Shown: positions 6,575-14,142, numbered from the stretch's first letter. The stretch is 16,723 nt of DNA from Scleroderma bovista (GCA_037178675.1 JAYMGJ010000088.1:1-16723), one strand, 5' to 3'. The notes: generated from the sequence alone by a model not told the origin. A program made the numbers and translations.

Positions 6575-9500
6575 ATGTCCAGCGCTCTTGACAAGATGGT
6601 TCCCATGTTCACTGGCTCCAACTGGCAGCAGTGGCACACCTCTATGCAGGCCTACCTTCGGGCACAAGGCCAATGGTATGTTTACTCAATGACGCAACCC
6701 GCTGCCGGTCACGATGACCGTAAGGAATGGGATGACAACACCGAGAGAGCACTCGGTAATATCACCTTGCACCTTGCCCCCTCTATCCAGGTTGCTGTCT
6801 TGAATCTCAACAGCGTTAAGGACGTCTGGGACCACCTGAAGAAGAACTTCGGCGCCCCCAGTATCGGCTCCGCCTACGCCGAGCTTAGCAAGCTCCTGGC
6901 GACTACCATCCCCACTGGCTCCCATCCCGCTCCGGCTATCACCAAAGTGCTTAGCCACTTCGCTTATCTCAAGGACGCTGGCTTCGAGTTCCCTGCCCCC
7001 GTGCAGGCAATGATCATCCTGTGCAAGCTCCCTCCCACTATGGAGGTCGTAGCTCAAATTCTCAGCCAGACATTGCCAGACGAGATCAAGAATCCGAAGC
7101 CCGATGGGATAGTCAAGGCCGCTACACTCTCTTTTGAGCAGAAAGGCGCCTCTTCGCGTGCCGGTGGTAAGGGCCCACAGGCCAACAAGCTTAGCGCTGT
7201 GAAGCGCAAGCCGGCTGACCCAAAGTTCGCCCAGCAGCAGCAGCAGCCCCAGAGGCAGCAGCAGCAGCAAGGCGGGTCCAACGGCGGTATGAGCGGAAAC
7301 GCTCCTGCCCAAGGACAGGGAGGCTGCACTCGACGTGGCGGCAAGAAAGCTCGCGCTCGCCGCGAGAACGCCCAACAGGCTGCCTTCGCCACTTATGTCC
7401 ACTATGATGGACCAGAGCCTGCCGTCGACCCTCGTGCCCTGGCTCACACTCCCGGTGCTGCCCACTACGGCCCCCCCGCATTCACAAATACTATTAAGGC
7501 CTTCGACTTGGCACACCGCTTGGGGGTAGAGCCCTCCTGCCAAACCATCCGCACCCTCGACCAAGTTGTGTCGATGGCAAGTGCGAACCTGGACCAGCCC
7601 GAGGCCAGTCCCTCCTCGCTGAAGCGCCCTCGTCTCGAGGAGCGCATCACGATGTATGAGGAGGATGCCATCTCCCTTGGGGATGATGAACCATTTGCCC
7701 ACGAACCCTTCGCCGACGATGAGTTTGACGAAATCAACGCAATGGTCCTCGACCGCTATAACGCGACGTCGATGGTGATGGGCGTGGAGGCCAGCCTCTT
7801 CAGGCAAGTACCTTCTGCACGCGTGCTGACCGACACTGACACGCTCCCTTTACATGTGCGCTTTACACCGGCACTGTATATAGCGAGTAGTAACTACAAT
7901 TTGTCGTGTCGCGTCTCGAGTAAAGCATATATTTGTTCGTGTTCTCATGAAACGAGTGATGCATGCTGTGCTAAGTGTAAGGGAAAAATGGTCGATAATA
8001 GCAAACTATCTGGTGCCTTCTGGCTCCTAGACTCTGGCGCATCACGCCACTTCACTGGTGACATAGGCGATTTCGCCTCCTATAATGCGCTAAAGCGAGC
8101 ACACTACGACAAAATGGCTAATGGTGTAGCACTGATTGCTGGCATTGGCACGGTATTACTCCGGTGCCTAGACCACAACTCTGGGGATGAGAAAGTCATC
8201 ACACTCACCCAAGTGCTCCATATGCCAGGCGCTACTGCACGCCTTATTTCTATGGGCGAAATGCTCCAGCGTAACTACAAAGTCACTGGCGATAAGCGAG
8301 GCATTAGCCTCATTTATAAAGCTGAACGCCTATGGTTTGGGTCAGACCCAGAAGACAATCGCAACGTCATCTTCGGGATTAGATCTATCCCGATAATTAG
8401 ATCTAACTACATTGCCTCTGTGAGCAAAGTCGATTACAACATTATGCACCGGAGATTCGGGCACCCCTCTAAGGAAGTACTCCGACGCGCACAAAAGCAT
8501 ACGCAGCGCTTCCCGGAGATCCACTTTCCTACTGAGGACTGTGTTTGCCCTGGATGTGCTCTTGGCAAGATGCCCAATCGAGCTTTCCCAGAGAATGAAA
8601 GACGTGCTTCCAAGCCCTTTGAGCTGGTGCACTCTGATCTTAAATCCTTCCCGGTTATGTCGTACTGGAAGTTTAAATATGTTATTACCTTCTATGAGGA
8701 CTATACTTCTCATGCCTGGACTATGCCTCTTCGCTCCAAAGCTGCAGCGATTACGGCTGCCAAAGATTTCCTCGAAATGGTGCGCGTCCAACATGATACG
8801 CACGTCGTTGGATGGATGTCCGATGCCGGCGGAGAGTATAAATCCGATCTGTTTGATCGAGCACTCCTTGAGAAAGGAATTAAAATATACCAAAGTGCTC
8901 CAAGAACCCCCATGCAGAATGGCCGCGCCGAGCGTTTAGGGTGCACTCTCATGGATAAAGCTGAGTCTATGCGGCATCAAGCCTGCATCCCTGACTCCTG
9001 GTGGGAATTTGCGTTTGCTCACGCAACCCACATTTACAACCATACTCTGGTAGCTCACCTGCGATGGCGCACCCCCCATGAAATGCTTAAGGGGGAGATG
9101 CCTAACATCGACCACCTACGTGTGTTTGGCTGTGGAGCATTTGTATACCTCCCAGCAACAGCTAGAGCAAATAAGATGGCTCCCAAGTCGGAGCTTATGA
9201 CCTATGTCGGTGTTGCCCCTGGCAATGAGCGCAACTTCTTGTTTATGCGCTCCACCAACGCAGTGTTTACCGCTGCCCACACCGTCTTTGATGAGCGTCA
9301 CTTCCCTCACTGCCCTAAAAACAGGCGCGAACCTCTCGAGAACCCTTTCGGAAGGGCAAATCTGAAACCAGCCACTGATCAACCAGGGAATTCCCCTGAT
9401 GATACCGACAGTGATGACGATGTGGAACACGACCATGGCTACCCACATCCCCAAGCGCAGGATGATGATCCAAAGCGCGAGGAACCTGAGGCTCCTGAGG

Positions 9501-10060
9501 AAGAGCCTAATCAAATAAATCCTCCCCGTACGCCATCTCCAGTGCCTCCACCAGCACCAAGAACGCCTTCACCGGCGAGAAATCCGCCACCTCCGGCACC
9601 GCAGCGCCCTGGCCGAGCTGAACGCCGCCAGAATGCGCCGCGACCCCCTGCAGTGAATATTCCTGCCCGCCCCCAACGTGAACGTAGAGCGCCATTGCGC
9701 CCCGGCAACGTGTATGGTGAGCGGCGACATCCCGTTGAGCAACTCCGGGATATCAAAAGTGCCTCTCGATGGCGAGAAACAGTGGGTGAGGTCCCTAGAC
9801 CCCCACAACCGGACACACCAGACCATGTTCCTGGTGGTTTCCCCGACACCTCTGCAACGCCCAGTGAGGAAGATGTGCAAAAGATGTGCGAGGAAGGGGG
9901 AGCAAACCTAGTCCGTTATCTGATGGGCAAAGCCCTCGAAACCCGCGAGCCTCAATATGAGAGCGTCCGCAACTGGTCCTACAAGGACATCGCTCGCTTA
10001 CCCCAAGCTGAGCAGAAACTCTGGCGACTTGCTTGCCAAGAAGAGCTCGACATGCTGTGA
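6575..10060 (+). CDS. Copia Gag-Pol, N-terminal part: gag, protease, integrase, start of RT
   Basis: ATG 6575 (context CACCATGT) is preferred over the in-frame ATG 6527, because the family-typical gag start LDKMVPMFTGSNWQQW follows at once and an acceptor-like site precedes it. Gag (UBN2-like) spans ~1-230, followed by a Gln-rich and an Arg-rich stretch with no CCHC zinc knuckle. Protease has DSGAS at 8030-8044. Integrase has an HHCC zinc motif (MHRRFGH at ~8444, CVCPGC at ~8542) and the D,D35E triad at 8636, 8822 and 8930. A Pro-rich linker (~9490-9660) leads into the RT start (SYKDIARLPQAEQKLW). The frame stops at TGA 10058-10060, where family members have Trp (TGG to TGA). The readable product is 1161 residues. 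It would assemble virus-like particles and integrate cDNA, but lacks RT. Confidence 0.93.
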   Translation: MSSALDKMVPMFTGSNWQQWHTSMQAYLRAQGQWYVYSMTQPAAGHDDRKEWDDNTERALGNITLHLAPSIQVAVLNLNSVKDVWDHLKKNFGAPSIGSAYAELSKLLATTIPTGSHPAPAITKVLSHFAYLKDAGFEFPAPVQAMIILCKLPPTMEVVAQILSQTLPDEIKNPKPDGIVKAATLSFEQKGASSRAGGKGPQANKLSAVKRKPADPKFAQQQQQPQRQQQQQGGSNGGMSGNAPAQGQGGCTRRGGKKARARRENAQQAAFATYVHYDGPEPAVDPRALAHTPGAAHYGPPAFTNTIKAFDLAHRLGVEPSCQTIRTLDQVVSMASANLDQPEASPSSLKRPRLEERITMYEEDAISLGDDEPFAHEPFADDEFDEINAMVLDRYNATSMVMGVEASLFRQVPSARVLTDTDTLPLHVRFTPALYIASSNYNLSCRVSSKAYICSCSHETSDACCAKCKGKMVDNSKLSGAFWLLDSGASRHFTGDIGDFASYNALKRAHYDKMANGVALIAGIGTVLLRCLDHNSGDEKVITLTQVLHMPGATARLISMGEMLQRNYKVTGDKRGISLIYKAERLWFGSDPEDNRNVIFGIRSIPIIRSNYIASVSKVDYNIMHRRFGHPSKEVLRRAQKHTQRFPEIHFPTEDCVCPGCALGKMPNRAFPENERRASKPFELVHSDLKSFPVMSYWKFKYVITFYEDYTSHAWTMPLRSKAAAITAAKDFLEMVRVQHDTHVVGWMSDAGGEYKSDLFDRALLEKGIKIYQSAPRTPMQNGRAERLGCTLMDKAESMRHQACIPDSWWEFAFAHATHIYNHTLVAHLRWRTPHEMLKGEMPNIDHLRVFGCGAFVYLPATARANKMAPKSELMTYVGVAPGNERNFLFMRSTNAVFTAAHTVFDERHFPHCPKNRREPLENPFGRANLKPATDQPGNSPDDTDSDDDVEHDHGYPHPQAQDDDPKREEPEAPEEEPNQINPPRTPSPVPPPAPRTPSPARNPPPPAPQRPGRAERRQNAPRPPAVNIPARPQRERRAPLRPGNVYGERRHPVEQLRDIKSASRWRETVGEVPRPPQPDTPDHVPGGFPDTSATPSEEDVQKMCEEGGANLVRYLMGKALETREPQYESVRNWSYKDIARLPQAEQKLWRLACQEELDML

Positions 10061-11433
10061 AAGCGCAAGGTCTTTGAGCTAGTTGACTGTCCCCGAGACC
10101 GGAAGGTCATAAAGAATCGATGGGTCTTCGATGTAAAGTCGGATGGCCGCAAGAAAGCCCACTTAGTAGCAAAAGGCTTCTCCCAGGTCTTCTCACCAGT
10201 CGTGCGCTTTGAAACAGTGTGCCTCATGCTTGCGCTTGCTGCACTTGAAAACTGGTATATCACTGGACTCGACGTTCGGAGCACCTACTTCCCAGGCAAG
10301 AGCGCAAAGTGCTCCGCCTCTGGTGTGCCCTCTATGGCCTCAAACAGGCCAGCCTAGCTTGATGGCGCACACTCGATGAGTCTCTCAAAGAACTCGGGTT
10401 TGAGCGCCTTAAGTCTGAAGCAGGCATCTTCTTCTACAAGAAGAAAGGCACCAACATCGTCATTGGTATTATCTACGTTGACGACACTTTATTCTGCGGC
10501 CCTAACAAGGCTGTTGTTGATGCCATCAAAGTGCAGTTCATGCGCAAATGGGAGTGCAGAGACCTTGGAGAACCTAAGGAGTTCCTCCGCATGTGAATCA
10601 CTCGCAAAGGTCGCGCTATCCACCTGGATCAATGCGCGTACCTACAAAAGGTCATCGAACGCTGCTGCATGCTTAATGCAAAGTCCGCAAGCACCCCACT
10701 GCTGGCTGGCTACTATGCCGCCAAAAATACAGAGCCTGTTGATGCGGAACTCTGCTCCCGTTTCCAGATGGTTATTGGGTCCCTTCTGTACCTTATGTTA
10801 GGCACTAGGCCCGACATTGCCTTTGCAGTCACCCATCTCTCGCGCCATGCCACGAACCCATCTCAGGACCACCTGTCCAAAGTGCTTTATATCTGTCGCT
10901 ACTTAATTGGTACACCTAACTACTCCCTAGTGTACAATGGTGGATCCGGTGCTGGCCTGATTGCATGCACGGACTCAGATTGGGGATCAGACCCTATCTC
11001 TCGCCTCTCGCAGACAGGTTTCTACCTGAAACTTGCAGATGGCTTGATCAGTTGGACTTCTCGTGCGCAGAAGACCATTGCGTACTCGTCCACTGAGGCT
11101 GAATACATGGCTTTGAGCGATTGCGCTCGCCAAGTCACCTGGATTCGGAGTTTACTCGGTGAGCTCGGCTATAAGCTGAAAGCTATCCCAATTTGCGGTG
11201 ATAATCAGGGGTCCATATTCATGGCATCCAACCCTGTAACGGAGCCTCGCTCCAAGCACATCGACATCCGCTACCACGGAATCCGCAAGTCAGTCGCGAA
11301 AGGTAATGTGGAGCTATTCTTCATTGATGGTGCTGAGAATCCCGCCGATCTGCTCACCAAGAACTTACCCCGTGAGAAATTCGCGAAGTTCAGAGCTCAA
11401 CTAGGCTTACAATTTCCCTCTGGCAGCATCTAG
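10061..11433 (+). pseudogene. Copia RT and RNase H, broken
   Basis: After the TGA the frame continues with KVFELVDCP, IKNRWVFDVKSDGR and HLVAKGFSQ. About eight codons expected between GFSQV and FSPVV are missing (~10188). GLDVRSTYFPG (~10264) is followed by a frame-changing deletion at ~10283-10300, after which ALYGLKQA is read in another frame. Further stops are TGA 10360-10362 (Trp expected) and TGA 10594-10596 (Arg expected). The RT catalytic box YVDD is at 10474-10485. From about 10600 the frame is clean: LLAGYYAAKN, GTRPDIAFAVTHLSR, then RNase H with TDSDW (~10972), STEAEYMALSD (~11092), GDNQ (~11199) and the end motif ADLLTK, stopping at TAG 11431. The element cannot make working RT. 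Confidence 0.93.
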
Positions 11434-11470
11434 CGCCTTATTCGCTGAAGTGCTCTATGTGCAGCACAGC

Positions 11471-11479
11471 GAGGGGGAG
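11471..11479 (+). other. Polypurine tract
   Basis: GAGGGGGAG directly abuts the 3' LTR TGTTGAAG; this is the expected plus-strand primer for cDNA synthesis. The 45 bp between the RNase H stop and this tract is non-coding. Confidence 0.9.
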
Positions 11480-11753
11480 TGTTGAAGTCGCACGTGCACC
11501 CGGCGTAAACTGTCGACGAAGTGCGCACAAGACTGCGACCCATATTAGTGTAGACTTAGTAATAGTCCTCTTTAGAGTAGATGTTACATGTCACAGTCAC
11601 GCGTCACACTATTTGTTGTATATAAACAGCGGACATCGCTTATATAATATAACAGCTCTTGACCAGCTACTGCTACCATCTCAGGTTGTGCACTCCACCC
11701 AACAGGTGAGTTGGAGTAGCAGTTCCTCTACGTACATAGGTATTGCTTCAACA
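11480..11753 (+). repeat. 3' LTR of the copia element (274 bp)
   Basis: It aligns end to end with the 5' LTR apart from seven transitions and two missing ATGTCAC units. It keeps TATATAAA (11619-11626) and the CAG|GTGAGT donor (11705/11706). Only 7 bp separate it from the NLR WD40 exon. Confidence 0.95.
11619..11626 (+). promoter_or_regulatory. TATA box of the 3' LTR
   Basis: TATATAAA is intact and points towards the NLR WD40 exon 135 bp downstream, so it could drive read-out transcription of that exon. Confidence 0.5.
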
Positions 11754-11758
11754 GAATT
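11754..11758. repeat. Target-site duplication GAATT, right copy
   Basis: Perfect match to 5899-5903. It is followed by AG (11759-11760), the acceptor of the interrupted NLR intron. Confidence 0.95.
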
Positions 11759-11760
11759 AG

Positions 11761-13239
11761 CATGGAAGAATAGGGTATGAAGAACTTTTGATGTTCATCA
11801 AGGATGGGATCAAATTTGTTCAGAACTTTGCTGGGATCATTATCATTGACAAGAGCACACCTCACCTGTACTTGTCAGCATTGCCATTTTCACCATTAAA
11901 GTCAATATTGGCAAGATCTCAGATTGAAAGGTTTGCAGGAATTGCACAAGTTGCTGTAGGACAACAGGATGACTGGCCCAGGAATCCACAGATTCTTCAA
12001 GGGCACACAGACTGGGTCTGGTCAGTTGCATTCTCACCAGATGGAAGGCACATTGTGTCAGGTTCTTTGGATAAGACAATCCGACTTTGGGATGCACAGA
12101 CAGGTGGCCAGGTGGGCAACCCCCTCCAAGGGCACACCTCCTCAGTCTTTTCAGTTGCATTCTCACCAGATGGAAGGCACATTGTGTCAGGTTCTTGGGA
12201 TAAGACAATCCAACTTTGGGATGCACAGACAGGTGGCCAGGTGGGCAACCCCCTCCAAGGGCACACAGACTCAGTCTGGTCAGTTGCATTCTCACCAGAT
12301 GGAAGGCACATTGTGTCAGGTTCTTTGGATAAGACAATCCAACTTTGGGATGCACAGACAGGTGGCCAGGTGGGCAACCCCCTCCAAGGGCACACCTCCT
12401 CAGTCTTTTCAGTTGCATTCTCACCAGATGGAAGGCACATTGTGTCAGGTTCTTGGGATAAGACAATCCAACTTTGGGATGCACAGACAGGTGGCCAGGT
12501 GGGCAACCCCCTCCAAGGGCACACAGACCCAGTCTGGTCAGTTGCATTCTCACCAGATGGAAGGCACATTGTGTCAGGTTCTTTGGATAAGACAATCCAA
12601 CTTTGGGATGCACAGACATGTGGGCAGGTGGGCAACCCCCTCCAAGGGCACACCTCCTCAGTCTGGTCAGTTGCATTCTCACCAGATGGAAGGCACATTG
12701 TGTCAGGTTCTTGGGATCAGACAATCCAACTTTGGGATGCACAGACAGGTGGGCAGGTGGGCAACCCCCTCCAAGGGCACACAGACACAGTCTGGTCAGT
12801 TGCATTCTCACCAGATGGAAGGCACATTGTGTCAGGTTCAAGGGATAAGGCAATCCAACTTTGGGATGCACAGACAGATGGCAATGTGGGAAACACCCTT
12901 AAAGAGCAAACCACAAATTCCCTCTCAAGTACACTCTCACCAATCCACTTCTCATCTTCAGCTGCACATGCTCTCCATGATGCTCAGAGTCTTTTCATTA
13001 ACATGTCCAATGTCAATGTGGACTACCAAGACCTGATTCATCTGCAGAATGATGGCTGGATTGTGGGTCCCAATGGGAAACTGTTGCTGTGGGTGCCTCC
13101 ATCATACCATAAATTGTTTCATTATACTCCCTGGACACATCTGGTAATCCCAAGAGGTATTCCTGAGCTTGATTTGAGCAAGATGGCTCATGGCCCTGCT
13201 TGGCATAGATGTTACACACCTGTTCCTGAGGATAATTAG
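11761..13239 (+). CDS. NLR last exon: WD40 propeller and C-terminal cap
   Basis: The exon encodes 492 residues. A lead-in of 80 residues (STPHLYLSALPFSPL, then DWPRNPQIL) is the usual link between NACHT and WD40 parts in agaric NLRs. Seven 43-residue WD40 repeats follow (12001-12903), enough for one complete beta-propeller, the usual ligand-sensing half of such proteins. The last 111 residues (DLIHLQNDGWIVGPNGKLLL, WVPPSYHKL, YTPWTHLVIPRG) form a C-terminal block I recognise from NACHT and NB-ARC proteins of mushrooms. The first in-frame ATG is 11791, so an independent transcript would yield a WD40-only protein of about 482 residues. The exon has a single CpG (12082-12083). No stop interrupts it. 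Confidence 0.9.
   Translation, partial: HGRIGYEELLMFIKDGIKFVQNFAGIIIIDKSTPHLYLSALPFSPLKSILARSQIERFAGIAQVAVGQQDDWPRNPQILQGHTDWVWSVAFSPDGRHIVSGSLDKTIRLWDAQTGGQVGNPLQGHTSSVFSVAFSPDGRHIVSGSWDKTIQLWDAQTGGQVGNPLQGHTDSVWSVAFSPDGRHIVSGSLDKTIQLWDAQTGGQVGNPLQGHTSSVFSVAFSPDGRHIVSGSWDKTIQLWDAQTGGQVGNPLQGHTDPVWSVAFSPDGRHIVSGSLDKTIQLWDAQTCGQVGNPLQGHTSSVWSVAFSPDGRHIVSGSWDQTIQLWDAQTGGQVGNPLQGHTDTVWSVAFSPDGRHIVSGSRDKAIQLWDAQTDGNVGNTLKEQTTNSLSSTLSPIHFSSSAAHALHDAQSLFINMSNVNVDYQDLIHLQNDGWIVGPNGKLLLWVPPSYHKLFHYTPWTHLVIPRGIPELDLSKMAHGPAWHRCYTPVPEDN
12001..12903 (+). repeat. Seven tandem 129-bp WD40-coding repeats, near identical, in alternating A/B order
   Basis: Units start at 12001, 12130, 12259, 12388, 12517, 12646 and 12775. 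Units 1, 3 and 5 carry GHTD.VW and GSLDK; units 2 and 4 carry GHTSSVF and GSWDK; unit 6 is a B type with VW and DQ; unit 7 is a diverged A type (GSRDKA). The pattern suggests growth by 258-bp dimers. Units 2 and 4 look identical over their length. Each unit has the GH start and a WD end (LWD). Confidence 0.95.
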
Positions 13240-13506
13240 TTATTTGAGACAGACATTGATTACTTGACCTTCCTATGATACCTGTGGTTTGAATTTTTAC
13301 CAGTGTAATGATCTTCCTGCATCTCTTAGTGATACATTGTAGAAATGTGGTCTGCACAGGAAAGCTCTCACCTAATTCAGATTGCATGAAGGTATACAAA
13401 TGTGTATGGTACTACATAAACTAAGTAATACAATGGGTGGTCACCATCATCACTTTGTTGGCATCCTTGGACCTTGGCAGTCATTACCATGATCATCGCA
13501 TCATCT
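13240..13506 (+). other. NLR 3' flank; no gene seen
   Basis: AT-rich, almost CpG-free sequence following the NLR stop. It should contain the 3' UTR and polyadenylation site. No canonical signal stands out. Confidence 0.5.
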
Positions 13507-14142
13507 GTAAGTGTCATGACTGTGACATCTGATCACACTGTACCCTATTGTCTGATCGTGTCCACGCGTTCACCATCTGTTTTATTGTATGTACTCCCTT
13601 TTCCGTTTCTCTCTATCTGTCCTGTATCACCACCGATCGGTGAGCATGTTGTCTGTTCTGTCTCTCCGTACAATTACCTAATATGTTTCCTTTCTTGTTT
13701 CCAGATACTATACATTCCCGTCCTGTTGCATTACTAATATGTTACCTATTGGTAATCCAGTTATTGCACTTACCGTACTTACTCAACGCACAGCACGACT
13801 GCGCTTGTCGTTCGTCGGTAATCCCGACTACCTGTACATTGCCTCTTCCATTCCACTCAGTATAAATATCTAGATACTCGGTCTGTTGTAGTTTCAGTTT
13901 GAATATTGAATAAGATACTTCTCCTCTGTTCTCTCTTCATGCTCTCTGCCTCTGCCCTCGTACAAGCACTCAGTCATTGACCGTTTACCCTCGGACTCTC
14001 CGTCAGACCCTCGGTTGGCCTTCCTAATACTTGGGAAGCGTGACTATGCTACATAGCATCTCGGTCTTACCGCTAGACCAACCCCTGACCCCCAGACCCC
14101 TTGTAGAGATCAGATCGGTGAAGAACCAGTCTTGACAGTAAG
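13507..14142 (+). mobile_element. Solo LTR (13512-14137, 626 bp) with GTAAG target-site duplication
   Basis: The unit begins TGTCATGACTG and ends CTTGACA, with TGTCA/TGACA inverted termini, and is flanked by perfect 5-bp GTAAG copies at 13507-13511 and 14138-14142. A TATA box (TATAAATA, 13861-13868) lies past the middle, and a C/T-rich R-U5-like stretch follows. There is no internal coding region, so this is a single LTR left by recombination between the two LTRs of a former element. Base composition and layout resemble Ty3/gypsy LTRs of agarics, but the superfamily cannot be fixed without internal sequence. Orientation is inferred from the TATA position. Confidence 0.8.
13861..13868 (+). promoter_or_regulatory. 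TATA box in the solo LTR
   Basis: TATAAATA, followed by CTAGATACTCGG and a pyrimidine-rich leader, as expected at a U3/R boundary. It may still be able to start transcription towards the right. Confidence 0.45.

Larger units (their letters stand above)
5904..11753 (+). mobile_element. Ty1/copia LTR retrotransposon, 5850 bp, with broken pol
   Basis: The element has paired LTRs (5904-6191 and 11480-11753), TGTTGAA...TTCAACA termini, a 5-bp target-site duplication, a primer binding site at 6192, a polypurine tract at 11471-11479, and the copia domain order gag, protease, integrase, RT, RNase H. It lies in the same orientation as the host NLR gene, inside its last intron. The LTRs differ by seven transitions and a 14-bp indel. 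RT is disrupted by three TGA codons and two apparent deletions, so this copy cannot move on its own. The lesions arose after insertion, or it was mobilised in trans. Confidence 0.97.
5854..11760 (+). other. NLR intron 6, enlarged from 52 nt to 5907 nt by a retrotransposon
   Basis: Donor CAG|GTAAGT lies at 5854, a CTAAC branch site at 5891-5895, and the acceptor AG at 11759-11760. Excising the element and one GAATT copy leaves a 52-nt intron with the branch just upstream of ATTAG, the same size as the other five introns. Exon 6 ends on a codon boundary, and the sequence from 11761 (HGRIGYEELLMFIKDG) is open in that frame into the WD40 repeats. The branch site is now 5.8 kb from its acceptor, so normal splicing is probably impaired. 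Confidence 0.85.
3149..13239 (+). pseudogene. NACHT-WD40 STAND/NLR gene: seven-exon model, last intron invaded by a copia element, one in-frame stop
   Basis: Proposed exons are 3149-3199, 3248-3580, 3630-3800, 3852-3902, 3952-4147, 4196-5853 and 11761-13239, joined by introns of 48, 49, 51, 49, 48 and (before the insertion) 52 nt. The phases agree throughout and give about 1312 residues: a Ser/Pro-rich head (~1-75), a helical N-terminal region (~80-330), a NACHT NTPase (~340-540; Walker A at ~366-373, Walker B at ~466-475), a winged-helix/helical linker (~540-820), seven WD40 repeats (901-1201) and a 111-residue C-terminal cap. Proteins of this architecture are fungal signal-transducing NTPases, some controlling nonself recognition (HET-E/HET-D type). 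Two defects are visible: TGA at 3419-3421 (codon 75) and the 5850-bp retrotransposon in the final intron. ATG 3149 was chosen as the most plausible start; ATG 3485, after the stop, is an alternative. Confidence 0.75.

Noticed and set aside
6686..7807. 373-residue minus-strand open frame
   Set aside because: It lies opposite copia gag, whose + strand frame has conserved gag sequence and continues into protease and integrase. No domain was recognised on the minus strand.
11843..12871. Long minus-strand open frame with seven repeated blocks
   Set aside because: It is the antisense shadow of the WD40 repeats. The 129-bp unit is a multiple of three, so several frames stay open, and the + strand frame has the WD40 motifs.
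12001..12903. CRISPR-like regular repeats
   Set aside because: The repeats are contiguous 129-bp coding units without spacers and encode WD40 blades in a eukaryotic gene.
14030..14100. tRNA-like hairpins near the end of the solo LTR
   Set aside because: Short complementary pieces are present, but no cloverleaf, anticodon arm or polymerase III boxes could be drawn.
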